Positions 53,813 through 62,537 of a DNA stretch of 64,000 bases are shown here, one piece after another. The DNA lies in the NCBI GenBank assembly GCA_020445605.1, contig JAGRGH010000027.1:1-64000 (forward strand), given 5' to 3'. The notes beneath the pieces were generated by a model, which did no database searches, had not been told where the DNA came from, and was given only the letters and a program-made list of their open reading frames with translations. Every line of letters begins with the position of its first letter. Within the stretch, counting starts at the first letter, position 1. This DNA is from Chromatiales bacterium (lineage in GTDB: Bacteria; Pseudomonadota; Gammaproteobacteria; JAGRGH01). Made by a program: the position numbers and the translations under genes.

Positions 53813-54274
53813 TCACAGCGAGAAATTGCGCAGCGCATCGGGGAGTTCGGGCGCGTTCGGATCGAACGGCTTCGCGCGCATCTGTTCGCTGCGCTCGGCC
53901 CAGACCTCGGCGGCCCAGAGTTCGAACCGTCGCCCCTGGCCGAACATGACCATGTTGCGATCGAGTTTGACGGCATTGCGCAGCGGCGACGGCAGCAGCA
54001 GACGGCCCTGGGCATCCACGTCGATCTCGGTCGCGTGGCCGATCAGCCAGCGCTGCATGTCGCGCGCCATGGCATTCATGTTCGGTGCCGAGGCAAGATT
54101 GGACTCGACGCGTTCCCATTCCGGCAGGGGGTACAGGAGCAGGCAGGAATCCATGATGTCGAGCGTGCACACCAGATGGCCCTGGCAGGCCGTCTGCACG
54201 GCCGCACGATGCCGCGTGGGCAACGCGAATCGGCCCTTCGCGTCTAGCGTGATTTCGGCGATGCCGCGAAACAC
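53813..54274 (-). CDS. mraZ: Transcriptional regulator MraZ
   Basis: MraZ is the AbrB-like DNA-binding ring that controls the dcw operon. The 153 residues contain two swapped-hairpin repeats: FRGIAEITLDAKGRFALPTRHRA is abbreviated here to its core DAKGRFALP near the N-terminus, and the second is DAQGRLLLP near residue 85. The start is a GTG at 54274. Four phased binding boxes and a promoter lie directly upstream, consistent with autoregulation. Confidence 0.95.
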   Translation of the reverse strand: MFRGIAEITLDAKGRFALPTRHRAAVQTACQGHLVCTLDIMDSCLLLYPLPEWERVESNLASAPNMNAMARDMQRWLIGHATEIDVDAQGRLLLPSPLRNAVKLDRNMVMFGQGRRFELWAAEVWAERSEQMRAKPFDPNAPELPDALRNFSL

Positions 54275-54292
54275 CGTACATACACTCCCGTG

Positions 54293-54332
54293 GAGAATTC
54301 CATTTCAAGCCACTTTTTCCCACTTCGTTCCA
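54293..54332 (-). promoter_or_regulatory. MraZ operator: four direct repeats at 10-bp spacing
   Basis: On the minus strand TGG recurs exactly every 10 bp: TGGAACGAAG, TGGGAAAAAG, TGGCTTGAAA and TGGAATTCTC, starting at 54332, 54322, 54312 and 54302. E. coli MraZ binds direct TGGGN repeats separated by 5 nt, i.e. the same 10-bp period. The repeats cover the predicted transcription start, so binding should repress the cluster. Confidence 0.75.
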
Positions 54333-54333
54333 C

Positions 54334-54363
54334 TATTTAGGTATCCGCGGGACGGGAAGTCAA
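54334..54363 (-). promoter_or_regulatory. Promoter of the dcw cluster (Pmra)
   Basis: TTGACT (54363-54358) is followed after 18 bp by TAAATA (54339-54334) on the minus strand. The predicted start, near 54327, falls inside the MraZ boxes and leaves a leader of about 50 nt before mraZ. Confidence 0.6.
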
Positions 54364-54626
54364 GGGGATTCGAGCATTCGCCCGAGGGAAAACTGTCTTT
54401 TTGTACAACGACTTAGCTCGGATTGCTCGACCAGCGAGAGACGCTTTACCCGCTGATACAGTCGCTTACGAACGGAACCTGATGCAGGTTTTCAGGTTTA
54501 GGGACACAGGTGTCGAGCTGGGGCCCAACACCAGAGACGGACCTGACCGGTGGGATTTCGCGCAACGCCTGCGCAGAGCCCGCGCAGCGCGGAGCCCATG
54601 AGCGGCTGCACGGGGTGATCAAAGGT
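54364..54626. other. Gap between the mraZ promoter and rnpB, no gene seen
   Basis: This stretch has the dcw promoter at one side and the 3' end of rnpB at the other. A 66-codon plus-strand frame at 54401-54601 has no ribosome-binding site and no protein-like character. I see no convincing terminator for rnpB here. Confidence 0.6.
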
Positions 54627-54997
54627 GGGGAGCCGGCCGATAAGCCGGGTTCTGTCGGGGGCAGCCATTCATCTGCGAGGCGCGTCGCCGCGCCCCTGAA
54701 GCGACCTACCCGGAGACACGTGCGGACCACACGTCGCGGCCTTGACGCCGCCGGCCTCCCTATTCGGTCTTGCTCCGGACGGGGTTTACCCTGCCACCGC
54801 TGTTACCAGCGGCGCGGTGCGCTCTTACCGCACCATTTCACCCTTACCGGCAGCCTGCGGCTGCTTGGGCGGTATATTTTCTGTGGCACTTTCCGTCGGC
54901 TCGCGCCGCCCAGGGGTTACCTGGCGTCCTGTCCTGCGGAGCCCGGACTTTCCTCCACCCGCCAACGGCGGGCAGCGACTGCCTGGCCGACTCCCCG
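54627..54997 (-). ncRNA. rnpB: RNase P RNA (bacterial class A)
   Basis: This is the catalytic RNA that trims the 5' ends of tRNA precursors. On the minus strand the conserved landmarks appear in order: GAGGAAAGTCCGGGCTCC, the CR-II/III region AGGGTGAAATGGTGCGGTAA, AGAGCGCACC, GCAAGACCGAATAGGGAG and finally GACAGAACCCGGCTTAT. The ends pair as P1 (GGGGAGTCGGCC with GGCCGGCTCCCC, one G-U), which sets the limits given; a few 3' bases may be missing. It starts 13 bp after rsmI, with a -10 element just upstream. Confidence 0.95.
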
Positions 54998-55003
54998 CTG
55001 GCA

Positions 55004-55009
55004 ATTGTA
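55004..55009 (-). promoter_or_regulatory. rnpB -10 element
   Basis: TACAAT on the minus strand lies 7 nt before the first paired base of rnpB. The -35 would fall within the end of rsmI and is weak (GCTTGG, 16 nt away). Confidence 0.5.
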
Positions 55010-55861
55010 TCAGTCGGTCTTGTCACCAAGCTCCAGCGCGCGCCGGTAGAGGTCCTGCCGCGAGAGCCCCGTCACACGGGCTGCGACCCGCGCGGCCGCC
55101 GTGGCCGGCAACTCGCCGGCTAGGGCGCGCAGCAGCCGGTCCGCAGAGGCCTGATCGGTGCCGGCCTGCGGCGCGGGTGCGACCAGCACGACAAATTCGC
55201 CGCGCGTGTGGTTTTCGTCCTCGTTCAGATAGTCGAGCAAGCTGCCGAGCGTGCCGTGCCGCACGGTCTCGTAGGTCTTGGTGAGTTCGCGCGCCAGCGT
55301 CGCCTCGCGCCCGGCGCCCAACACCTCGGCCATATCACGGACGCTCGCGACGATACGATGCGCGGATTCGTAAAAGATCAATGTGCGCGGTTCGGCGACA
55401 CGTTCGCTGAACCATGCCCTTCTGGCCGCGGCCTTGCGCGGTGGAAAGCCGTCGAATGCAAAACCCGCGCCGCCGAGTCCACTGGCGCTCAGCGCGACCA
55501 CCGCCGCACAGGCGCCCGGCACGGGCACCACACGCACGCCCTCGCGATGGGCAGCCTGCACGATGCGGAAACCGGGATCGCTCACCAGCGGCGTCCCGGC
55601 ATCGCTGATCAACGCGACATCCGTGCCCGCGCGCAGGGCCTCCAGCACGCTCCGCGACGCGGCCTCTTCGTTGTGTTCGTGGTAGCTGACGAGGCGTGCG
55701 CCAGCACCAATGGCCGCGAGCAGCGGCCGCGCGCGTCGGGTGTCTTCCGCGGCGATCAGCCCTGCGGCCCGCAGTACGGCGCCGGCACGCGGGCTCAGGT
55801 CATCCGCGTTGCCGATCGGCAAGGCAACAACACTCAGGACGCCGCTCAGTTCGGGATTCAT
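55010..55861 (-). CDS. rsmI: 16S rRNA (cytidine1402-2'-O)-methyltransferase
   Basis: RsmI methylates the ribose of C1402 in 16S rRNA. The 283-residue SAM enzyme of the tetrapyrrole-methylase fold has VVALPIGNADDLSPRA, AEDTRR, SDAGTPLVSDPG and YESAHRI, all conserved in the family. It is divergent from lpoA, as in E. coli. A copy of the five-hairpin repeat begins 21 bp before its start codon. Confidence 0.95.
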   Translation of the reverse strand: MNPELSGVLSVVALPIGNADDLSPRAGAVLRAAGLIAAEDTRRARPLLAAIGAGARLVSYHEHNEEAASRSVLEALRAGTDVALISDAGTPLVSDPGFRIVQAAHREGVRVVPVPGACAAVVALSASGLGGAGFAFDGFPPRKAAARRAWFSERVAEPRTLIFYESAHRIVASVRDMAEVLGAGREATLARELTKTYETVRHGTLGSLLDYLNEDENHTRGEFVVLVAPAPQAGTDQASADRLLRALAGELPATAAARVAARVTGLSRQDLYRRALELGDKTD

Positions 55862-55881
55862 CGATCAGGTGGGTGGCTTCA

Positions 55882-56044
55882 CAGGTTGTTGAAAAAGGCC
55901 CTTCCATGGCCTTTTCAACGTCGCAACGGAAAAGCGTGGTTTTCGGTTGCTCACGAAAATCAAACACTTGTGCGTTCGATTTTCGGGCGGGCCATCCCTG
56001 TCTCGCGCCAACAGGCCGTTGAAAAGAGAGTTTCAACAGCCTGG
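55882..56044 (-). repeat. Five-hairpin repeat element, copy A
   Basis: This roughly 163-bp segment is a nearly exact inverted copy of the one at 59070-59246. Substitutions relative to copy B are few and cluster in the second hairpin, whose stem is broken here. It fills the intergenic space between the divergent rsmI and lpoA. The open frame through it (reading KSNAQVFDFREQPKTTLF) is a by-product of the repeat, not a gene. Confidence 0.85.
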
Positions 56045-56094
56045 TATGCGGCCTGCGGTCTGAATGACCGTAACGCTCGGGAAAGCCGACAGGT

Positions 56095-56124
56095 TTGACA
56101 GCGAATTCCAGCGCGCCAGATACT
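56095..56124 (+). promoter_or_regulatory. Sigma-70 promoter of lpoA
   Basis: A perfect TTGACA (56095-56100) and GATACT (56119-56124) are 18 bp apart, just beyond repeat copy A. Transcription would begin near 56131, leaving a very short leader before the GTG at 56144. Confidence 0.65.
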
Positions 56125-56143
56125 TTCAGGCATCCTGCCCGCC

Positions 56144-58035
56144 GTGTCCGCCCGCATGCAAGCGCCCCGCCTTCTACATCTCCTGGCCGTGATCGGTCCG
56201 CTGCTTTTCGCAGCTGGCTGCGAGACCGCCCGTGAACCGCCGCCACCAGCACCGCAACAGCCGATCGCGGTGCGTGAACAGAATCCCGCGGAACGGCTCG
56301 TCGCGGCGGCCAGCGCGCCGGGACCGCAGCGCGCATCGCTTGCGTTCGAAGCGGCCCGCGCGTTTGCCGATGCCGGCGACCCGACCGGCGTCCGCGCGGC
56401 GATGGAACTGGTCGCGGCCCCCGACATGACGCCGGCCGACGCCCTGCGCAGGCAGATGTGGCTCTCGCGCGCCGCGCTGATCGAGGGCGACCACGCCACC
56501 GCGCTGGCACAGCTCACACAAGCCGATACCAACGTCGGTGACCTGGCGCTGGAGGTTGAATATCACCTCCTGCGCGCCGATGCCTCCGCCGCCGCGGGCG
56601 AGTGGTTTGCCGCGGCACAGTCGCGGGCATGGGTCGATTCGCTGATCGCCGATTACCAACGGCGCGGCACGAACCAGATCGACCTGATCTCGGCACTGAA
56701 CCATCTCGGACCGCAGCGCCTGCGCGAACTGGCCGTCGACCAGCCCGCGACCATGCGTGGTTGGATCGACCTCGTCGAGCGCCTGCGCGGCCTGCGTCAG
56801 GTCGAATCCATCGGTCCGATCGATCTCGCCGACTGGCGTACCACCAACCCCGGACATCCGTTGCTCGACGGTATTCTGTCGAACGCCCATCTGCGAGTTC
56901 GCGAGGAATTCCACCCGCTCGAACGCGTCGCCGTGCTGGTGCCGGAAAGCGGTGTCTACGCCGATGTCGGTCGCGCCGTGCGTGAAGGCGTGCTCGCCGC
57001 CTGGTATCTGGACGGCCCGGACCGCCCCGCGCTGAGCATTGTGGACACCACGCTTGCGCAGGATCATGCCGCGCTCTACGCCGCGCTCGCCGCCGAACAG
57101 ACGAACCTGATCCTCGGCCCGCTGCGCAAGGAAGTGCTGGCGGCCATCGCCACCAGCGCGCCGACGAGCGTCCCGGTGTTTGCACTGAACGCGCTCGAGG
57201 CAGATGCGGCCCTGCCTGCAGGCTGGGTGCAGTTCGGGCTGCCGCCGGAGACCGAGGCCGTCGCACTGGCCCAGCGGTTCTTTGCCGACGGCCACCGCAA
57301 CGCCGTGATGCTCGCGCCGAACAACGACGCCGGCCAGCGCACGGCGCGTGCCTTTGGTGCCGAACTTGCGGCGTTGGGCGGCCGGCTGCTGGCGGTCGAA
57401 CATTACGATACGGAAGGCTTCGACTTCGGCCAGCCGGTGCGCGCCGCACTTGCCGTGGATGCAAGCGAGTCGCGCCGCCGGGCGCTGCAGGATGCGATCG
57501 GCATGCGCATGGAATTCGAGCCGCGTCCGCGCGGCGACGTGGATGCAATCGTCGTTTCCGCCCAGCCACGACAGGCGCGCCTGCTCAAACCGTTGTTCGA
57601 GTTCCACTACCCCGACGCGATGCCGGTATACGCGACATCATCAGCCTACTCAGGCGTTGCCGATCCGCCGCGTGACGCCGATCTGGATGGTGTACGTTTT
57701 GAAGACCTGCCGTGGATCATCGAACCGCAGCGCTTCGGCGAACTTTCACGCAACCGCATCGAGGCACTGCTGGAACACGCACGCAGCCAGTATCGCCGCC
57801 TGTTTGCGCTCGGCGCGGACGGCTACCGGCTCGCCGTTGCCGCGCACCGCGACGGTGACACGACGCTCGATGGCCTGACCGGACAACTCGCGATCAACAG
57901 CACCGGCGTCGTCATGCGCACGCCGGCCTGGGCGGAATTTCGCGATGGTCTGGCCATACCACTTCGCGAAGACGGCAGCATCGGTACGAGTGCCGAAGCA
58001 TTGCCGACCACACCCATCGTGATGCCCGCGCGCTG

Positions 58036-58036
<1 letters not shown>
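56144..58036 (+). CDS. lpoA: Penicillin-binding protein activator LpoA
   Basis: LpoA is an outer-membrane lipoprotein that reaches through the periplasm and activates PBP1A. The 630 residues start with a signal peptide ending in the lipobox LFAAGC (Cys26), then a TPR-like N-terminal domain (about 50-250) and a periplasmic-binding-protein-like C-terminal domain (about 265-620, VAVLVPESGVYADVGRAVREG). The start is a GTG at 56144; the ATG at 56156 is equally possible, and neither has a good ribosome-binding site. yraN follows with a TGATG overlap. Confidence 0.9.
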
Positions 58037-59017
<981 letters not shown>

Positions 59018-59069
59018 ACCGGCGGGTGCAACCCGCGATCCACCGGACCGGCACTCGGCGGCAAGGCGC

Positions 59070-59246
59070 GATTTTAACAGGCTGTTGAAATTCTCTTTTC
59101 AACGGCCTGTTAACGCGAGACAGGGACGTCTCGCCCGAAAATCGAACGCACAAGTGTTTGATTTTCGTGAGCAACCGAAAACCACGCTTTTCGGTTGCGA
59201 CGTTGAAAAGGCCATGGATGGGCCTTTTTCAACAACCCGTTAAATC
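59070..59246 (+). repeat. Five-hairpin repeat element, copy B
   Basis: Five hairpins follow one another with almost no spacer. H1: 59074-59090 pairs with 59097-59113 (17 bp, one G-U). H2: 59115-59121 with 59128-59134. H3: 59136-59147 with 59156-59167 (one G-U). H4: 59171-59181 with 59188-59198 (11 bp, perfect). H5: 59202-59213 with 59221-59233 (one bulge). The ends are imperfect inverted repeats (GATTTTAACAGGCTGTTGAA against GATTTAACGGGTTGTTGAA), as in a MITE. It lies between the convergent diaA and macro-domain genes. Confidence 0.85.
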
Positions 59247-59252
59247 GAACGA

Positions 59253-59774
59253 TCAACCCGTGGTGCGAGTCGCCAGCATGCGTTCATAGAGATCGCCATC
59301 GGCCACGCTGTACGCGCAGAGAACCATTCGCTCGAAACGATCCTCGAACCTCCGCAGCTCGCGCACGGCGATCTGCGCCGCGGCTTCCTTCGGATAGCCA
59401 TACACACCGGTGCTGATCGCCGGATAGGCGATTGAAACCAGCGCCTGCTGCAAGGCAAGCCGCGCGGTTTCGCGATAACAGCGCGCGAGCAGTTCAGGTT
59501 CACCGTGCGAACCACCGCGCCAGACCGGGCCGACGGTATGCACGACGTGGCGCGCAGCGAGCGCGTGTCCGGATGTGATGCGCGCCGCGCCGGTCGGGCA
59601 ACGCACGCCCGGTGCAAGTTCGGGAATCGCGCGGCATTCGGCGAGCAGTCCGGGCCCGGCCGCGCGGTGGATCGCGCCGTCCACACCGCCACCGCCGAGC
59701 AGGCTCTCGTTCGCGGCGTTGACGATCGCATCCAGCGCAAGGGTCGTGATGTCAGCGACCAGGACCTCGATCAT
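59253..59774 (-). CDS. Macro-domain protein (O-acetyl-ADP-ribose deacetylase-like)
   Basis: The 173-residue protein is a single macro domain of the YmdB/MacroD type. Binding motifs are IVNAANESLLGGGGVDGAIH and the phosphate loop AISTGVYGYP. Such enzymes hydrolyse O-acetyl-ADP-ribose and can remove ADP-ribose from proteins. The start at 59774 overlaps the tpm stop as ATGA. It is last in the operon nucleotidyltransferase-tpm-macro. Confidence 0.9.
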   Translation of the reverse strand: MIEVLVADITTLALDAIVNAANESLLGGGGVDGAIHRAAGPGLLAECRAIPELAPGVRCPTGAARITSGHALAARHVVHTVGPVWRGGSHGEPELLARCYRETARLALQQALVSIAYPAISTGVYGYPKEAAAQIAVRELRRFEDRFERMVLCAYSVADGDLYERMLATRTTG

Positions 59775-60448
59775 GCGCCGTGTTCGCGCGGGATCAACCG
59801 CCAGGCCGTTTCGATCATCCAGTCCAGCCGGCGCTCGCGAAACCGCGGTTCGCTTGCCAGCACGTCCACGGCCTCGAGCAGTTCGACGCGGTAGTGTTCG
59901 CCGAACAGCCGCTGCACTTCGGCAGCGGGTACGGCAAACGGCGGACCGGCCATGCGGACCTGCTCGTAATCGAGGGTGACGAGCAGGATCGGGGCGTCCG
60001 GCGCGAGTCGGCGCAGATGCTGGACATAGCGCGGGCGCAGTGCGTCGGGCAGCGCCACCAGGGCCGCGCGATCGTAGACGATGTCGACATCCCCGAGCGT
60101 GTCGGACGTCAGCGCAAAGTAGTCGCCCTCGATCAGGCGATAGCGCACCGCCGTATGCAGGCTCAGTTCGCCGAGCGGGTCGGGCACCAGTTGCAGGCCA
60201 TGCCGATCGGCAAACCTGGCGATGGCCACACCGCTCAGCTCCACGCCGGACACGGCGTGGCCCCGCTCGTGCAGCCATTCGAGGTCCAGCGAAGCGCCAC
60301 ACAGCGGCACGAAGGCGTGGCTGTCATGCGCCGTCATCGCGGGCCAGTGCAGGCGCAGCAGCGGATGCACATCCGCACGATGCCAGCCGGTATGTCCCTC
60401 GCGCCAGCGTTCCAGCCAGAAGTCAGCTTCCACGGTCGCGCACACCAT
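59771..60448 (-). CDS. tpm: Thiopurine S-methyltransferase
   Basis: This 225-residue SAM-dependent methyltransferase of the TPMT family has the signature WLERWREGHTGWHRADVHP, FVPLCGASLDLEWL, GVELSGVAI and VYDRAALVALP. Bacterial relatives methylate thiopurines and oxyanions of selenium or tellurium; the native substrate here is unknown. It lies between the nucleotidyltransferase (14-bp gap) and the macro-domain gene (4-bp overlap). Confidence 0.92.
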   Translation of the reverse strand: MVCATVEADFWLERWREGHTGWHRADVHPLLRLHWPAMTAHDSHAFVPLCGASLDLEWLHERGHAVSGVELSGVAIARFADRHGLQLVPDPLGELSLHTAVRYRLIEGDYFALTSDTLGDVDIVYDRAALVALPDALRPRYVQHLRRLAPDAPILLVTLDYEQVRMAGPPFAVPAAEVQRLFGEHYRVELLEAVDVLASEPRFRERRLDWMIETAWRLIPREHGA

Positions 60449-60462
60449 TTTGGTTCACATGA

Positions 60463-61560
60463 TTACTCCGCAGTCCGGGCGCGGCCCTTGCCCCGCCGCA
60501 GGCCCTTGCGCGTCAGATGCGCAGCGAGCTGCAACGGCGGCATGCGCAGCCAGTGCGAACGAACGTACAGCAGCCAGCGGGGAAAACGCACGCCGCGCGG
60601 CGCATCGGCATCGGCGACGGGCTCGATCGCACGCCGGGCAAGCGCAAGAAAGCCGGCACGGCGGACACGGTTCAGGCGTGAGGCCGGCAGCTTCGGCCAC
60701 CGGTCGCCAAGCGGGGATGTGCCGAATACCGCGCCGACGAGGTGCAGCCCGTAGTCCAGCGGACGCTCCAGTCGGTGCCGCTGCGCGCGCCCGGCCAGCG
60801 AGTCCGCAAAGCCCGCGTGGCCCATGCCCGCGACCAGCAACCCGTGCAGATCGAACACCTCGCGCAGGCGGTTGTTCAGATCGCCGTCCTGCACCAGGTG
60901 CGCACAGCAGTGCAGGACCTGGTCGGCCCGGTCCAGCACCAGCAACCCGGCCTCGCCGACCGGGCGCGCGCCGTCGAGCAGCGCCGCTGCGTCGGGATGC
61001 AGACGCCCGGTCGGCGGCAGAATCGTGTGGTGCAGATCCGCGATGGAGTTCCGCGAACGGTGCCGTAACGGCGGCAACTCGTGCATCCACTGGCGATAGT
61101 AGCGCTCGTCATACGGCGTGAGTTCCGCCTCGATCCATCCGGCGCGACGCAGGGCGGCCTCGGCAGCGGGCAGTTCGTCCTCGGCGACGAGCAGATCCAC
61201 GTCAGACACGTACCGACCAGCCGAAAACGGCAGACCCTCGGCGAAATATGCCGCCCCCTTCAGTAGAACGACTTTCGACACCTGCCCGCGCAGCGCCGCG
61301 GCAAGCTGCTCGATCTCCCAGTCGAGCATACGCGCGTATTCGTTCCCCACCCGCGTGGCGACGGCGAGCTGGCGGCGCGCGGCCGTCGGCAACTGGGCGA
61401 CAACCGTCGGCGGCACGATCGCCGCGAACCGCCCGAGCAGTCCGGCCTGACGGGTGACCCGCAGCCAGTCCTCGAGCGACCGTGGCGACATTGACGCCAG
61501 CAGGGCCGGGGCGGCAAAGGCGTCGACGATCGCCCGCACGGCTCCCATACGCATTTTCAT
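60463..61560 (-). CDS. Uncharacterised nucleotidyltransferase family protein (HPr-rel-A associated type)
   Basis: The 365-residue protein belongs to the NTP_transf_5 kind of nucleotidyltransferases. LLKGAAYFAEGLP and the metal-binding pair SDVD (about Asp120 and Asp122) form the active site, followed by AEAALRRAGW and a helical C-terminal half with many Arg residues. I chose the ATG at 61560; ATG codons two and four residues later and a GTG at 61587 are alternatives. Proteins of this family recur beside PqqD-like and HprK-related kinase A genes, both of which lie on the divergent strand here. Its substrate is unknown. Confidence 0.75.
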   Translation of the reverse strand: MKMRMGAVRAIVDAFAAPALLASMSPRSLEDWLRVTRQAGLLGRFAAIVPPTVVAQLPTAARRQLAVATRVGNEYARMLDWEIEQLAAALRGQVSKVVLLKGAAYFAEGLPFSAGRYVSDVDLLVAEDELPAAEAALRRAGWIEAELTPYDERYYRQWMHELPPLRHRSRNSIADLHHTILPPTGRLHPDAAALLDGARPVGEAGLLVLDRADQVLHCCAHLVQDGDLNNRLREVFDLHGLLVAGMGHAGFADSLAGRAQRHRLERPLDYGLHLVGAVFGTSPLGDRWPKLPASRLNRVRRAGFLALARRAIEPVADADAPRGVRFPRWLLYVRSHWLRMPPLQLAAHLTRKGLRRGKGRARTAE

Positions 61561-61774
61561 TGCGGGTCCGGAGTTGTCAAAATCCACGCCCCGGGATGTC
61601 GGATTTTTTTACACTTGCGCCAGTCCGCGTCCGGCGAAAAAGAGCCAACATACGCAAAATCATTCGCTTAGGATCCGTGGTGCGATTCTTGCTTTGTATT
61701 GTGGACACGCGCCGAAACGGCTGATACCGTGTTCGGCAACAGGATGCCCAAACGTCGCCTACAGCTCGCGAGTC

Positions 61775-62230
61775 ATGTCGAAAACCCCCACGACCAAGCA
61801 GCCGGATCAACAACCCACCGCGGACCACGTGGTGGAGTCCCGACGCAAGCTGCTGCGCGGTCTCGCCGCCGGCGTACCGGCCATCGCGACCCTGCATGTC
61901 GGCCCGAGCGCGGCGGTCAGCTTCGTAGATGGAACCGCAAAGTGCTTCAACAACATCCAGGACGCCTACACCAATAACCCGAACGTGCCGCCCCAATGTG
62001 TGACTGCGGTGCAGGCCGGCACCGAACTCCCATCTTGGATTCGCGACCCGGAAGGGAACTTCCAGGGGGGCGGTCCAATGGATATCAACGGGGACAGCGA
62101 TACCGCCGACTACTGCCTGCTGTACTTCGATGAGAACGGCAACGAGTTGCCCTCGACCGAGTTCCCGTATCAAAGCGGCGGGTATCCTATCACCGCGTCC
62201 TGCCTGACCTCGTTCGTCGTTCTCAACTGA
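61775..62230 (+). CDS. Small exported protein with twin-arginine signal and four cysteines
   Basis: I do not recognise a family. The 151-residue protein has a twin-arginine-type signal: SRRKLLRGL at residues 22-30 and a weakly hydrophobic stretch to about residue 47. The rest is acidic with four cysteines (57, 75, 114, 143) and an EF-hand-like DINGDSDTADY at 103-113. It has no lipobox and no sorting tail. The start at 61775 lacks a good ribosome-binding site. It is first in an operon with a PqqD-like protein, an HprK-related kinase and an SCO protein, and is the natural candidate for their substrate. Confidence 0.7.
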   Translation: MSKTPTTKQPDQQPTADHVVESRRKLLRGLAAGVPAIATLHVGPSAAVSFVDGTAKCFNNIQDAYTNNPNVPPQCVTAVQAGTELPSWIRDPEGNFQGGGPMDINGDSDTADYCLLYFDENGNELPSTEFPYQSGGYPITASCLTSFVVLN

Positions 62231-62249
62231 ACCAGCCGCTCGCCCGGAT

Positions 62250-62537
62250 GTGACCGCCGCAGAAGATCGCTGGCTGGGTCCATCGGCCGACCATCTCAAT
62301 TGGGCCGAATTCGACGACGAATTCTTCGTGCACCACGCACGTTCCGGGCAGACCCACATTCTGAACGCACCCGCGGCCCTGATCCTGCGCGAACTCGGCA
62401 CGCGTGCAATGAGTTTAGGCGAACTGGTCGCTGTGGTCTGCGAGCAGGCCGAGGTGAACCGCACCGATGAACTGCACGCGCAGGTTCTTGCTCACCTCAA
62501 ACAGCTGCAACAACTCGGACTCGTGCGCCATGCATGA
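62250..62537 (+). CDS. PqqD-like peptide chaperone (HPr-rel-A system)
   Basis: The 95-residue protein is a PqqD/RRE-type winged-helix domain. FDDEFFVHHARSGQTHILNAPAALIL matches that family in layout, shown here by its core SGQTHILNAPAAL; the helical C-terminus (HAQVLAHLKQLQQLGL) also fits. PqqD proteins bind leader peptides for modifying enzymes. It starts at a GTG and overlaps the kinase gene by 8 bp, so the two are coupled. Confidence 0.75.
   Translation: MTAAEDRWLGPSADHLNWAEFDDEFFVHHARSGQTHILNAPAALILRELGTRAMSLGELVAVVCEQAEVNRTDELHAQVLAHLKQLQQLGLVRHA

Noticed and set aside
54401-54601. 66-codon frame between mraZ and rnpB
   Set aside because: There is no ribosome-binding site and the composition is not protein-like; it overlaps promoter-proximal sequence.
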